Shown here piece after piece: positions 8,459 to 17,054 of a stretch of 64,000 nucleotides of DNA. This stretch comes from Sphingomonas bacterium. GTDB lineage: Bacteria > Pseudomonadota > Alphaproteobacteria > Sphingomonadales > Sphingomonadaceae. The notes under the pieces are model-generated. The model was not told the origin of the DNA and made no database searches. It saw only the letters and a list, made by a program, of their open reading frames with translations. Numbering within the stretch: position 1 is the stretch's first letter; each line of letters begins with the position of its first letter. A program made the position numbers and the translations under genes. The DNA is taken from contig NZ_CAHJWJ010000003.1 in assembly GCF_903642285.1 (NCBI RefSeq), forward strand, positions 117,245 to 181,244, read 5' to 3'.

Positions 8459-9943
8459 ATGAACCTGATGACCAGCATGACATCCGGCACCCGACAGACC
8501 ACTCATTTCATCAACGGTCGCTGGACGGAACCGGGCGGCCGCACGTTCGAGGACCGCAACCCGCTGAACGGCGAAGTCGTGGCGGAGATCGCAGCGGGTG
8601 GCCGCGCCGAGTCGGAAGCGGCGGTGGCGGCCGCGGCGGCGGCGTTCCCGGCCTGGGCGGCGATGCCCCCCGCCGAGCGCCAGCGGCTGTTCTTCAAGGC
8701 AGCCGACATCTGCGAGCGGCGGCTGGACGAGATCTGTCAGATCATGGCGGCCGAGATCGGCTCCAGCAAAGTGTTCTCCGCGTTCCAGATCCGGCTTTCG
8801 GCGGCGATGCTGCGGCAGGCGGCGAATTACGGCTATATGCCCTATGGCGACGTGATGCGCAGCGACGTGCCGGGTCGCATCGCGCTGGTGACCCGCAAGC
8901 CGTTGGGCGTCGTCGCGGGCTTCACGCCCTGGAACGGCGCATTCTACCTGGCGTGGCGCGCGTTCCTGCTGCCGATGGCGTTCGGCAACACCACGGTGAT
9001 CAAGCCGTCCGAAGAAGGCCCGATTTCCGCCGGGCTGATCCACGCCGAGATCCTGGAGGAAGCGGGCTTTCCCGCGGGCACGTTCAACGTCGTCACCCAT
9101 GCGCCCGGCGAGGCGGCGGCGGTGGCGGACGTGTTCTTCGAGAGCAAGGCGGTCCGCTGCATCAACTTCACCGGATCGGACAAGACCGCGCGCATCCTCG
9201 GCGAGCGCGCTGGCCGGGCGCTCAAGCGGATGGTGCTGGAGCTTGGCGGCTTCAACCCGATGATCGTGCTCGACGACGCCGATATCGCGCATACCGTCGA
9301 CGCGGTCACCTTCGGCGCGTTCCTGCATCAGGGTCAGGTATGCATGAACACCCGCAAGGTCTATGTTGACCATGCGATCCATGACGAGTTCGTCGACAAG
9401 CTCGCCGCCAAGGTCCGCGGACTGAAGATCGGCGACGTTCGCGATCCCAGCGTTATCGTCGGCCCGCTGATCAACGATCGCGCGGTGCGTCAGGTCGAGG
9501 AGCGGGTGAAGGACGCGGTCGACCGGGGCGCGACGGTGGTCACCGGCGGCAAGGCCGACGGTATGATCTACGAACCCACCATCCTGACCAACGTGCCGTC
9601 CGACGCGATGTGCACGACGGGCGCGGACGAGACGTTCGGTCCCCTGCTGGTCATCGAACCCTTCGACGATCCCGAGCAGGCGCTCCGCGCCGCCCAGGAC
9701 ACGCCTTACGGGCTCAGCGCGGCGATCATGACCAGCAATCACGCGCGTGGGTTCGACATGGCGCAGCGTTTCGACACGGGCATCGTCCATATCAATGCGC
9801 CGACCATGGCCAGCGAGGCGCAATTGCCGGTGGGCGGCGTCAAGGACAGCGGCTGGGGCCGGTCGGGTCATTACGCGGTCGAGGATTTCACCGAGTTGCG
9901 CCTGACCACCATGTCGCAGCGTCCGGGCATGTATCCGTTCTGA
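8459..9943 (+). CDS. NAD(P)-dependent aldehyde dehydrogenase
   Basis: The 494-residue protein is a standard aldehyde dehydrogenase. It has the oxyanion asparagine N159 in FTPWNGA, the general base E261 in ELGGFNP and the catalytic cysteine C295 in QGQVCMNTRK. The C-terminal half also has the ETFGPLL motif. The closest-looking relatives act on aromatic aldehydes such as vanillin, benzaldehyde or salicylaldehyde, which would fit the amidohydrolase nearby, but substrate is not readable. I chose the start at 8459 because of AACAGGAG upstream; an earlier ATG at 8405 would place the palindrome inside the coding region. Confidence 0.9.
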   Translation: MNLMTSMTSGTRQTTHFINGRWTEPGGRTFEDRNPLNGEVVAEIAAGGRAESEAAVAAAAAAFPAWAAMPPAERQRLFFKAADICERRLDEICQIMAAEIGSSKVFSAFQIRLSAAMLRQAANYGYMPYGDVMRSDVPGRIALVTRKPLGVVAGFTPWNGAFYLAWRAFLLPMAFGNTTVIKPSEEGPISAGLIHAEILEEAGFPAGTFNVVTHAPGEAAAVADVFFESKAVRCINFTGSDKTARILGERAGRALKRMVLELGGFNPMIVLDDADIAHTVDAVTFGAFLHQGQVCMNTRKVYVDHAIHDEFVDKLAAKVRGLKIGDVRDPSVIVGPLINDRAVRQVEERVKDAVDRGATVVTGGKADGMIYEPTILTNVPSDAMCTTGADETFGPLLVIEPFDDPEQALRAAQDTPYGLSAAIMTSNHARGFDMAQRFDTGIVHINAPTMASEAQLPVGGVKDSGWGRSGHYAVEDFTELRLTTMSQRPGMYPF

Positions 9944-10022
9944 CGTCCTATCGTCGCAGCGAGGTCGGACGGGCGGGTTCACCCCCGTCTTACCTCGCGC
10001 CGGATATCGGCATCCGCACGGG

Positions 10023-11366
10023 ATGAACGTGGTGGAGGAAGCGGTTGCGAGCGGCGAGGACTGGAACACGGTCCTGATCGGGCAAGCGGCGTTGCTGCGT
10101 GACCAACAGGCGCTCGGCCGCTCGCCTTCGCTGGACCGATTATTCGATTTCCTGCTGAAATGTTCGCTGGAAGGACGCTCCCCCAAGGAGGTGGAGATCG
10201 CCAATCGGGTGTTCGCCCGCCACGGCGACGGCGCGGATCAGGACGCTTCGGTACGCGTCTATGTCCACCGTCTCCGCCGCAAGCTTGAAGACTTCTATAC
10301 CGGACCGGGTTCGATGCAGCCGATGCGGCTGGCGATCCCCAAGGGTGGCTATCGCCTGACATTGGAGCCAGCCCCGCATGCCTCGGTCGATGCGTCGCCG
10401 TCCGCGGCTCCGCCGGTTGCCCGCACTCGCCGCTGGATCGAACTGCTTGGCGTCGCGGCGTTGGTCATACTGGCGATCGTCGTGACCTGGACGGCGGCAA
10501 GCCGCCCCGATCCGATCGATGCGCCGCTGATCGCCGACCGCGCCAATCCGCTCTGGGCAGCGACCGTCGCCGACGGTCGCCCGCTCGTCATCGTCGTCGG
10601 CGATTATTACGTTTTCGGCGAGACGGATGGGGTAGGGGACGTCTCCCGCCTCGTGCGCGAGTTCGACGTCAACTCCGCTTCCGACCTGCAGCATCTGGCA
10701 GCCACCCGGCCCGATCGGGGCAAGACCAGCGTCGATCTGGGGCTGAGCTACCTGCCCGTGGGGGTCGCGAGCGCCTTGCGGGTCGTGACCCCGATCGTGC
10801 GCCGCAACGACCATGCGTTGCGCAAGCCGACCGTCGTGCCCGCGTCACAACTCACGCCCGACATGGTGAAGAACGACGACCTCGTCTACCTTGGCTATCT
10901 GAGCGGGCTCGGGAGCCTCCGCGATCCGGTGTTCGGCGCATCGCGGTTCACGATCGGCGGCACCTATGACGAGATCGTGGACCTCAAGGCGGGGCGGCAT
11001 TATCTGGCCGGAACACATCTGAAGTCCAATCAGGCGCAGCCGAGTGAGGATTACGCGCTCATCAGCAGCTTTGCGGGGCCGACCGGGAACCATGTGGTGG
11101 TGATCGCGGGCACTCGGGATGCCGCGCTGATGCAGGCCGCCGAGTTCGTGACCCGGCCGGACTCGCTTAAGAGGATCACCGACCCGCTTCATGGGGCACC
11201 CGCCTTCGAGGCGCTGCTTGCCGTCGAGAGTCTGCGCAATGTCGGGTTGCGCGCGCGGTTGCTGATCACGTCTCCCCGCCCGCGCGAGGCGGACTGGTCC
11301 GGTCGCCAGACGCAGCCGTTCCCGGACGAACTCGATGAGTCGTCGCCTACTGCCCCTAATCTCTGA
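10023..11366 (+). CDS. membrane-anchored winged-helix regulator (CadC/ToxR-like layout)
   Basis: Residues about 35-115 form an OmpR-type winged helix, with VRVYVHRLRRKLEDFY as the recognition region and IPKGGYRL as the wing. One membrane helix follows at about 140-161. The last 280 residues lie outside the cytoplasm and match no domain I recognise. The layout is that of one-component membrane regulators that sense an outside signal and bind DNA directly. The gene is followed after 77 bases by a secreted metallo-beta-lactamase-fold protein, so it may control that gene and the nearby uptake genes. Which genes it regulates is inference. Confidence 0.72.
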   Translation: MNVVEEAVASGEDWNTVLIGQAALLRDQQALGRSPSLDRLFDFLLKCSLEGRSPKEVEIANRVFARHGDGADQDASVRVYVHRLRRKLEDFYTGPGSMQPMRLAIPKGGYRLTLEPAPHASVDASPSAAPPVARTRRWIELLGVAALVILAIVVTWTAASRPDPIDAPLIADRANPLWAATVADGRPLVIVVGDYYVFGETDGVGDVSRLVREFDVNSASDLQHLAATRPDRGKTSVDLGLSYLPVGVASALRVVTPIVRRNDHALRKPTVVPASQLTPDMVKNDDLVYLGYLSGLGSLRDPVFGASRFTIGGTYDEIVDLKAGRHYLAGTHLKSNQAQPSEDYALISSFAGPTGNHVVVIAGTRDAALMQAAEFVTRPDSLKRITDPLHGAPAFEALLAVESLRNVGLRARLLITSPRPREADWSGRQTQPFPDELDESSPTAPNL

Positions 11367-11443
11367 CACGCCGTCGACACCCATTTGACAGCCGGTGCCC
11401 AAGCGTTGCAGGTCCTTCGCATAACGAGAGGAGAGCTTATCTT

Positions 11444-12376
11444 ATGAACCTCAGAACCGTCCTTGTGCTAGGAGCCTCGCTCGCGGCGCTGGTCGCCGCG
11501 CCGACCGATGCTCAGCAGGCACCCCCGCCGACCGTGCTCACCACGCACCCGCTTCGAGGTGGTGCCTACTGGATCTCGGGCGGTCGCTCGAACAGCAACT
11601 TCATCGTCGGCGACAAGGGCGTGATCGTGATCGACGCGCAGACGACGCCGGGCGATGCGCGACTGCTCTTGTCCGAAATAGCGAAGGTCACCCCGAAGCC
11701 GGTCAACATGATCGTGCTGACCCATGGCGACCCCGATCATATCGGCGGCCTCCCCGCCTTTCCCGTCGGGTTAGAAATCATCGCGCACGAAAATGTCCGC
11801 GCGACCGTTCTGGTCGCCGACGCGGACCCGAACGCGCCGCCGCTGTACAAGCCGCTGTTCCGTCTGCTCGCGACCAAATATCTTCCGACCCATATGATTT
11901 CATCGGGAGAGTCGACCACGCTCGACGGTGTCCGGGTGCAACTGATCCACACCGCGCCCGCGCACACCAATGGCGACGTCGTCGTCTATCTGCCGGCGCA
12001 GAAAATCGTCTTTGGCGGCGACATTCTGCTTCAGCAGACCGATCCCTATCCGGTGGTCCATATCGGCGGCTCGTCAGCGGGATGGATACAGTGCGTAAAG
12101 GCGATCCTCGCGCTCGATGCTGACATCTTCGTATCAGGTCATGGCGGGGTCATGTCGCGCGCGCAGGTCGAGGCGCAATTACGCGAGGTCGAGCAACGCC
12201 GCACGCAAATTCAGGCGATGGTCGTCGCGGGCAAGAGCTTGGCGGATGTCGAGACCGCGCTTCCGGAACCGGGTGCGAACCCGATGTTCGCCGATTTCAA
12301 CCACACGGTCTACGACGAGATCGAAAAAGGTGATCCGCCATCGGTGCCGCCCTGGGTCAACCTCATCCATCATTGA
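11444..12376 (+). CDS. secreted metallo-beta-lactamase-fold hydrolase
   Basis: A signal peptide ends near TDAQ (about residue 23). The metal site motif reads H94-G-D-P-D98-H99, so the second position of the usual HxHxDH is aspartate. Further ligand candidates are H in TAPAHTNGDVVVYLP, D in VFGGDIL and H in VSGHGG. The protein should hydrolyse an ester, lactone or sulfate-type bond in the periplasm, but no substrate can be named. The start follows ACGAGAGGAGAGC. It is on the same strand as the membrane regulator and converges on the DUF6152 gene. Confidence 0.82.
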   Translation: MNLRTVLVLGASLAALVAAPTDAQQAPPPTVLTTHPLRGGAYWISGGRSNSNFIVGDKGVIVIDAQTTPGDARLLLSEIAKVTPKPVNMIVLTHGDPDHIGGLPAFPVGLEIIAHENVRATVLVADADPNAPPLYKPLFRLLATKYLPTHMISSGESTTLDGVRVQLIHTAPAHTNGDVVVYLPAQKIVFGGDILLQQTDPYPVVHIGGSSAGWIQCVKAILALDADIFVSGHGGVMSRAQVEAQLREVEQRRTQIQAMVVAGKSLADVETALPEPGANPMFADFNHTVYDEIEKGDPPSVPPWVNLIHH

Positions 12377-12422
12377 GGCGTTGCCACTTCAAGCGGCTTT
12401 GGTCGGATTGATTCTGGAGGAA

Positions 12423-12457
12423 CCTGTCGCGCGTCCGCTGACGAAGCGCGCGACAGG
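12423..12457. terminator. perfect 11-bp inverted repeat, possible two-way terminator
   Basis: CCTGTCGCGCG (12423-12433) and its exact reverse complement CGCGCGACAGG (12447-12457) flank a 13-base loop between two converging genes. There is no T-run on either side, so it is not a classic Rho-independent terminator. It may still protect or end both transcripts. The rest of 12377-12605 shows no gene. Confidence 0.4.
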
Positions 12458-12605
12458 CAAGATCAATCTCGATGGACGCCGCCTGACGACAGCGAATTCC
12501 ACCGAACCGACGGACAGGCACCCGGCATTCGCCAGTGCGCTGTCCGTCTCCACCGATCAGGAATGGCAGCGGTGGGCTCTGGGGGCGATCACCACGCTCA
12601 CGCGA

Positions 12606-12998
12606 TCAGGGCGCGCCCAGGATCTTGTTGCGCTCGCCGAGCAGCTTGCCGTTGGCCAGCATCACGGCGTTGATGGCGCCGCCGTTCTGACCGCTCTTGA
12701 GCGGAGCCATGTAGACGGTAACCTTATCGCCCGGCGCCATCGAGCCCTTGGAGAAGCCCTGACGGCGCAGCAGACCGGGATTGCCACCCTCGACGCTGTA
12801 TTTCAGCGGCTCGCCCTTGCCGTTGGCGACGAGAAGATAGAGCCAGGTGTGCGGGCTGGTCCACTGCCACTCCTTGACCGTGCCCTTGAGTTCGACTTCC
12901 TTGTTATGGTCGAACATCGCGTAGGAATGATGCGCCGACACCGATGCGGGGGGCACCGCCGCAAACGCAAGAGCGGCGAGCGTGAATACTTTCTTCAT
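12606..12998 (-). CDS. small secreted DUF6152 protein
   Basis: This 130-residue protein has a signal peptide (MKKVFTLAALAFAAVPPASVSA) cleaved before HHSYAMFD. The features HHSYAMFD, LKGTVKEWQWTSPHTWLYL and a later PGDKVTV segment are typical of DUF6152, a periplasmic family of unknown function; the adjacent histidines may bind a metal. The start at 12998 follows GGAGGAATTTTACG, a strong ribosome binding site. It lies 47 bases downstream of the 261-residue secreted protein on the same strand, so the two are probably one operon. Confidence 0.8.
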   Translation of the reverse strand: MKKVFTLAALAFAAVPPASVSAHHSYAMFDHNKEVELKGTVKEWQWTSPHTWLYLLVANGKGEPLKYSVEGGNPGLLRRQGFSKGSMAPGDKVTVYMAPLKSGQNGGAINAVMLANGKLLGERNKILGAP

Positions 12999-13045
12999 CG
13001 TAAAATTCCTCCACAGATTTTCATCGCACGAAGAGCCGATCGGGA

Positions 13046-13831
13046 TCAATGAACATACGTTTCCGGATGATAATCGGTCTTGGGCGTGCAGATAAATTCC
13101 CTTGGCTCCCATAGCGGATTTTCGGAAGCCCGGTAAGTCACGGTGGAGACCAATGGCCTCGTATACGCCGTCGGATCGGTCAGCGTCACCGTTACGCGCA
13201 AGGTGGTCGCATCGATGCGGTGCAGCCGTTCGCTTATTTTCAGATCGTCGCTGTGCGGAACCCCGGTCGAGTCGATCGGCTGATCCTTGATGCCGATAAT
13301 TTCCGTCACGAGATCCTGGCCTTCGTAATGTCCTCGCGCATTACCGTTCGAAAAGCTTTCCAGATCTTTTGCGTTAGGAAACGGATGTCCATCAAGCCAG
13401 ATGCGACGCACCGGCGAACCGTCCCTATACATCATTACGCGACCGGGCGTTTGGATGATCAGTAACGCGTTCGTCGTGCCCGTCATATAGCGCGGCATCC
13501 CCGGGGGCAGGCAAGTCTGGATCGGATCGTCCGTGCGCGTACCCGCCGCCGCATCCGCGACGCGCTTTCGCCAGATATCGGCGTATTTATCCTTGAGCGG
13601 CGGCGGCCATGGCCCCCAACCCTCCTTGCTGGTATTGGCAGCGACGGGCGTATCGACTCGGACCCACACGCCGCTGAGATTGGGTGCTTTCGGGTCGCCA
13701 TACCAGCTCAGCGGCTCGCGGGCCGACGGGGCGGGGGTCTGTGCCACACTTGCGACGCCAGGGAAAACGAGCGCGGCCGACAGCGCGAGTTTCAAAGGCC
13801 AGCTACTTTTCGCTTCAACGCGCATCGTCAT
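13046..13831 (-). CDS. secreted protein of unknown function, paralogue of 19842-20672
   Basis: The 261-residue protein has a signal peptide ending near SVAQ (about residue 31). It shares clear blocks with the protein at 19842: WYGDPKAPNLSGVW against YYGDRNAPDISGLW, CLPPGMP against CLPFGLP, IQTPGRVMMY against VQTPGEVTIF, and a shared PHSxxL segment. I know of no assigned activity. The two copies flank the pair of TonB-dependent receptors, and this one precedes the DUF6152 gene in the same orientation. The start could also be the ATG at 13825, which is better spaced from AGGATAGG. Confidence 0.7.
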   Translation of the reverse strand: MTMRVEAKSSWPLKLALSAALVFPGVASVAQTPAPSAREPLSWYGDPKAPNLSGVWVRVDTPVAANTSKEGWGPWPPPLKDKYADIWRKRVADAAAGTRTDDPIQTCLPPGMPRYMTGTTNALLIIQTPGRVMMYRDGSPVRRIWLDGHPFPNAKDLESFSNGNARGHYEGQDLVTEIIGIKDQPIDSTGVPHSDDLKISERLHRIDATTLRVTVTLTDPTAYTRPLVSTVTYRASENPLWEPREFICTPKTDYHPETYVH

Positions 13832-14311
13832 CCTATCCTCGTACCGACCCGACCTGATGTTCGGCCGTCAAGCCTTGGTGCTATGATCTCGACATTGAAC
13901 CGCGGCTGCGCCGTTTTCCACCCGTTTTCCACTCAAATCCAGCCGGGAGGGGTCGCAATCTCGATCCGGCCGGCGCAACCGGCATCTACGACCTCGAAAG
14001 CGCGTCGTGCGCCGCATGACCGATGACCCGAGCGCGCCGCGCCGCGCTGGACCTCATCAGCCGCAGTAAAGCTCCCGATGCTTTTGTATTCGGGCTCGAC
14101 AGACGTTTCACACCATTCGGATTCGCGACATGGAGCATACCCCCGGCATCACCGTGCAAGCGAAGCCGAGAGATTTGCGTGGCAATCACAACTCCAGAAA
14201 CGTCGTAACCTAGCCTCCATAGCAACCACGAAAACCACTCGGCCAAGTGCGGCGAACCAACCCGTCCGCGTGTCATGCAAGGTCTTCGTGGCCGCTCGCT
14301 TCATACCATCA
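13832..14311. other. 480-base intergenic region with a tandem 11-bp direct repeat
   Basis: No convincing gene lies here. The region contains two exact back-to-back copies of CCGTTTTCCAC at 13911-13921 and 13922-13932, about 80 bases upstream of the secreted-protein gene that reads leftward from 13831. Tandem copies spaced by one helical turn are typical of regulator binding sites. The rest is the downstream end of the receptor gene at 14312. Small open frames here lack ribosome binding sites and recognisable domains. Confidence 0.5.
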
Positions 14312-16804
14312 TCAGAACTTGACCGAAACCCGGCCGCCAAACGTCCGCGGAGGACTGGTATAGGCCGACAATAAGCCCTGGAACGCGATCGGTGCCGTCA
14401 ACAACCGCGTATTCTCGATATTACGCACAAAGCCTGCGATCGACCATTGTCCACTCGCCGGCCCGAACGACAACTGGGCGTTGGTCGTCCAACTCGCGGG
14501 CTGAAGCTGCTCCGTCGCAAAGTCGAAATAGGTAAAGCGGCTGGTCTTGTATTGCGTGTCGGCGGTGAGCACGAGCTTGTAGTCGCCCAGCGGCACCGTC
14601 TGCTGCCCCGATAGGTTCACCGACCATGTCGGGGAGTTATAGGACGGCAGTCCGGAACAGTTTACGTTGAACAAGGGCAGGCGACCCGCAAATCCCGCGG
14701 AAGCCACTGTGCAATTCGTAAGTGGATAGCCTACAACATTGAACGCGAAACTGTCATTGCGCGCATGGAGATATTGAACGTCGGTACTGATCTGCGTGGT
14801 GGGCGTGATAAGCACACGACCTTCGGCCTCGATACCCTTGATCGTGGAACGACCGACGTTCTGCGTATAGCTACCGGGCCGGTTGATTTCATCAACTGTT
14901 CCATGAGACACCTGCTCGTTGCGGTACTTCCACAAGAATGCTTCAAGATTGAGCTGAACGCGATTGTTGAAGAACCGGTTCTTCGACCCGATCGTGTAAG
15001 CCGTCAGATACTCCGGCTGATACACCTGCGACACCGGTGCGTTCGCGTCGAGGACCACGGCCGTGTTGAAACCGCCGGAGCGGAAGCCGGTTTCCGTGCT
15101 CGCATACACCAACGACGTGTTGGTCAAGTCATATTCAGCTGCGCCACGCCACGTCACTTTGCCGACGCTCAACGAACTATTGAAAAAATAGTCGGTGCGC
15201 GAAATGATGGTGTTCGGCGTCGGTCCGGCGATGGTCGACGGAGCCAACTGCGTCGGGCTCTGCCCTGGGATCGCGAAGGGCAGCAGCGTGATGTACGGCA
15301 CGACCGTCTCCAGCACCGCCGTCGGACACGTCGCGCCTGCGGCGCACGTCTCAGCTATCGTGACGTTGTGCGAGTTGAACTGCCTGTTGTCGTGCGTGTA
15401 CCGGATCCCGCCGACTAGCCGGAACTTCGGCCCAAGATGTGCCGTCAGTCGCGCGAACGGCGCGTAGGATTGCGTATCGACGACCTCCGGCAACGCGAAG
15501 CTGCCGCTGGTGTTGCTGGTGATCGATCCCTGCCGCAGGCTCGCATCTTCGTTATAGTAAAAGAAGCCGAGCTGATAATCGAGCAGACTGATCTTACCGG
15601 CGAACCGGGTCTCTACGCTGTACTGGATGTCCTTCTGATCATCGGCGATCGGGAAGCCACCACTGGGCGTGACGTTCTGCACGTGATCGAACCGCACCGC
15701 CGGGATGATCGTCAGCGTACCGTGACCCGTATCCCACTCGATATCGGCGTTCGATCCATAGAAGCTGCTATTCTGCGAACCCAGTGGGAATGGGTCACGC
15801 GTGCGACCCGTCACGCCGCTGGCCAGCGATGTCCAGAACGCCTGGGATGCAGCCGAAGTATTACCGTCTGCACGCGAAAGACCGGTAGGCTTGACGACGC
15901 AATGGGGGGATTCTCCCGGCAAGCTGACGGTCGCTGCCGAACAGGCATAGGTATCGAGGAAAGTCAGGCCAGCGCCGATACCGCCCAGATGCTCGTAATC
16001 GAACGCAACACGCGCGGTCAGGTTCGGCGTGAGATTGGACTTGACCTGTATACGCAGTCCCTCACTCTTATCGTCCGAACTGCCGTCGCTATTATAGCCA
16101 TCCCGGTCGTTCACGATCCCCGAAACGCGCACCGCACCGTTTTCACCAATCGGAATATTGACCGCACCCTCGACGGATAGCGCATTGTAATTGCCGTACT
16201 GTACTGCACCGTACCCGGACAACTCGCCGATTTTCGGCTGCGTCGGCAAGATGTTGATCGCGCCGGCCGTCGCGTTGCGACCATATAAAGTACCCTGCGG
16301 ACCCTTCAATACCTCAATTCGATCCGTGTCGAAAAAGGTCGTGGAGGTGGCGGTGAAGCGGCCGATATAGACGCCGTCATAGTTGAAGGCGACCGCCGGA
16401 TCGCTGGTGACCTGGACCGAGAAGTTACCGACGCCGCGAATGAACGACGTGGCGTTGGGACCGACATTGGCGATCGTCAGGGCGGGAACCAGACTGTTCA
16501 GCCGGTCCGGCTGCGTGATCCCGTTGTTCACCAGATCGGCGCCACCGACCACGTTGATCGCGATCGCCGCACGCTGCGAGCTTTCGGACTGGCGCTGTGC
16601 CGTCACGATGATGTCGCTTAGCCCGGTCGAGTCCAGCTTCTGCGCATCGGCGCTGACGTCCGACGAACTCTTGGTGCTATCGCCGGCGGGGGGTTGGGTC
16701 GCATTGCCCGGGGTCGCCGGCTGCTGCGGGGGCTGCACCTGCGACCAGGCCGTTCCTGGCAGCAAGCAAACTGCCGCGGCCGTCGTCATGAGAAACTTAC
16801 GCAT
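14312..16804 (-). CDS. TonB-dependent receptor
   Basis: The 830-residue protein has a signal peptide (about 1-22, ending TAWSQ), a proline- and serine-rich linker, and a TonB box and plug beginning SDIIVTAQRQSESSQ. The plug also has SFIRGVGNFSVQVTSDPAVA and VLKGPQGTLYGRNATAGAIN. The barrel ends in RVSVKF with a terminal phenylalanine, as outer-membrane insertion requires. This subtype is abundant in sphingomonads and imports diverse organic compounds. I chose the start at 16804 because of GGGGGAGGAAA; the open frame continues to 17098 but that extension has no signal peptide. Confidence 0.9.
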   Translation of the reverse strand: MRKFLMTTAAAVCLLPGTAWSQVQPPQQPATPGNATQPPAGDSTKSSSDVSADAQKLDSTGLSDIIVTAQRQSESSQRAAIAINVVGGADLVNNGITQPDRLNSLVPALTIANVGPNATSFIRGVGNFSVQVTSDPAVAFNYDGVYIGRFTATSTTFFDTDRIEVLKGPQGTLYGRNATAGAINILPTQPKIGELSGYGAVQYGNYNALSVEGAVNIPIGENGAVRVSGIVNDRDGYNSDGSSDDKSEGLRIQVKSNLTPNLTARVAFDYEHLGGIGAGLTFLDTYACSAATVSLPGESPHCVVKPTGLSRADGNTSAASQAFWTSLASGVTGRTRDPFPLGSQNSSFYGSNADIEWDTGHGTLTIIPAVRFDHVQNVTPSGGFPIADDQKDIQYSVETRFAGKISLLDYQLGFFYYNEDASLRQGSITSNTSGSFALPEVVDTQSYAPFARLTAHLGPKFRLVGGIRYTHDNRQFNSHNVTIAETCAAGATCPTAVLETVVPYITLLPFAIPGQSPTQLAPSTIAGPTPNTIISRTDYFFNSSLSVGKVTWRGAAEYDLTNTSLVYASTETGFRSGGFNTAVVLDANAPVSQVYQPEYLTAYTIGSKNRFFNNRVQLNLEAFLWKYRNEQVSHGTVDEINRPGSYTQNVGRSTIKGIEAEGRVLITPTTQISTDVQYLHARNDSFAFNVVGYPLTNCTVASAGFAGRLPLFNVNCSGLPSYNSPTWSVNLSGQQTVPLGDYKLVLTADTQYKTSRFTYFDFATEQLQPASWTTNAQLSFGPASGQWSIAGFVRNIENTRLLTAPIAFQGLLSAYTSPPRTFGGRVSVKF

Positions 16805-17054
16805 TTTCCTCCCCCAATATATTCTCGACGCATCGAACGTCGGGCTGTCGATCTCGTTCGTGGTCCTCGCAAAAGCCAAGCTTCTGGGCTGGAACCCCGT
16901 GCCGCGCTGGTATTGATTCCGCTTTACGAACGTTGTCCGCCTAGCCGCGAACGAACCGTCAAGGAAGCGAGACAAAATTCCGCATAGTGATATCAGATTG
17001 CTAACGGGACCAAAGCGGGCAACGCGGGTCATGCGATGGCGCGCGTTAGAAATG

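Noticed and set aside
8339..10204. Upstream extension of the alcohol dehydrogenase open frame on the - strand
   Set aside because: It is antisense to the aldehyde dehydrogenase; the real start has a clear ribosome site at 8338.
13986..14276. 96-codon open frame on the - strand in the intergenic gap
   Set aside because: It lacks a ribosome site, domain and normal amino acid makeup.
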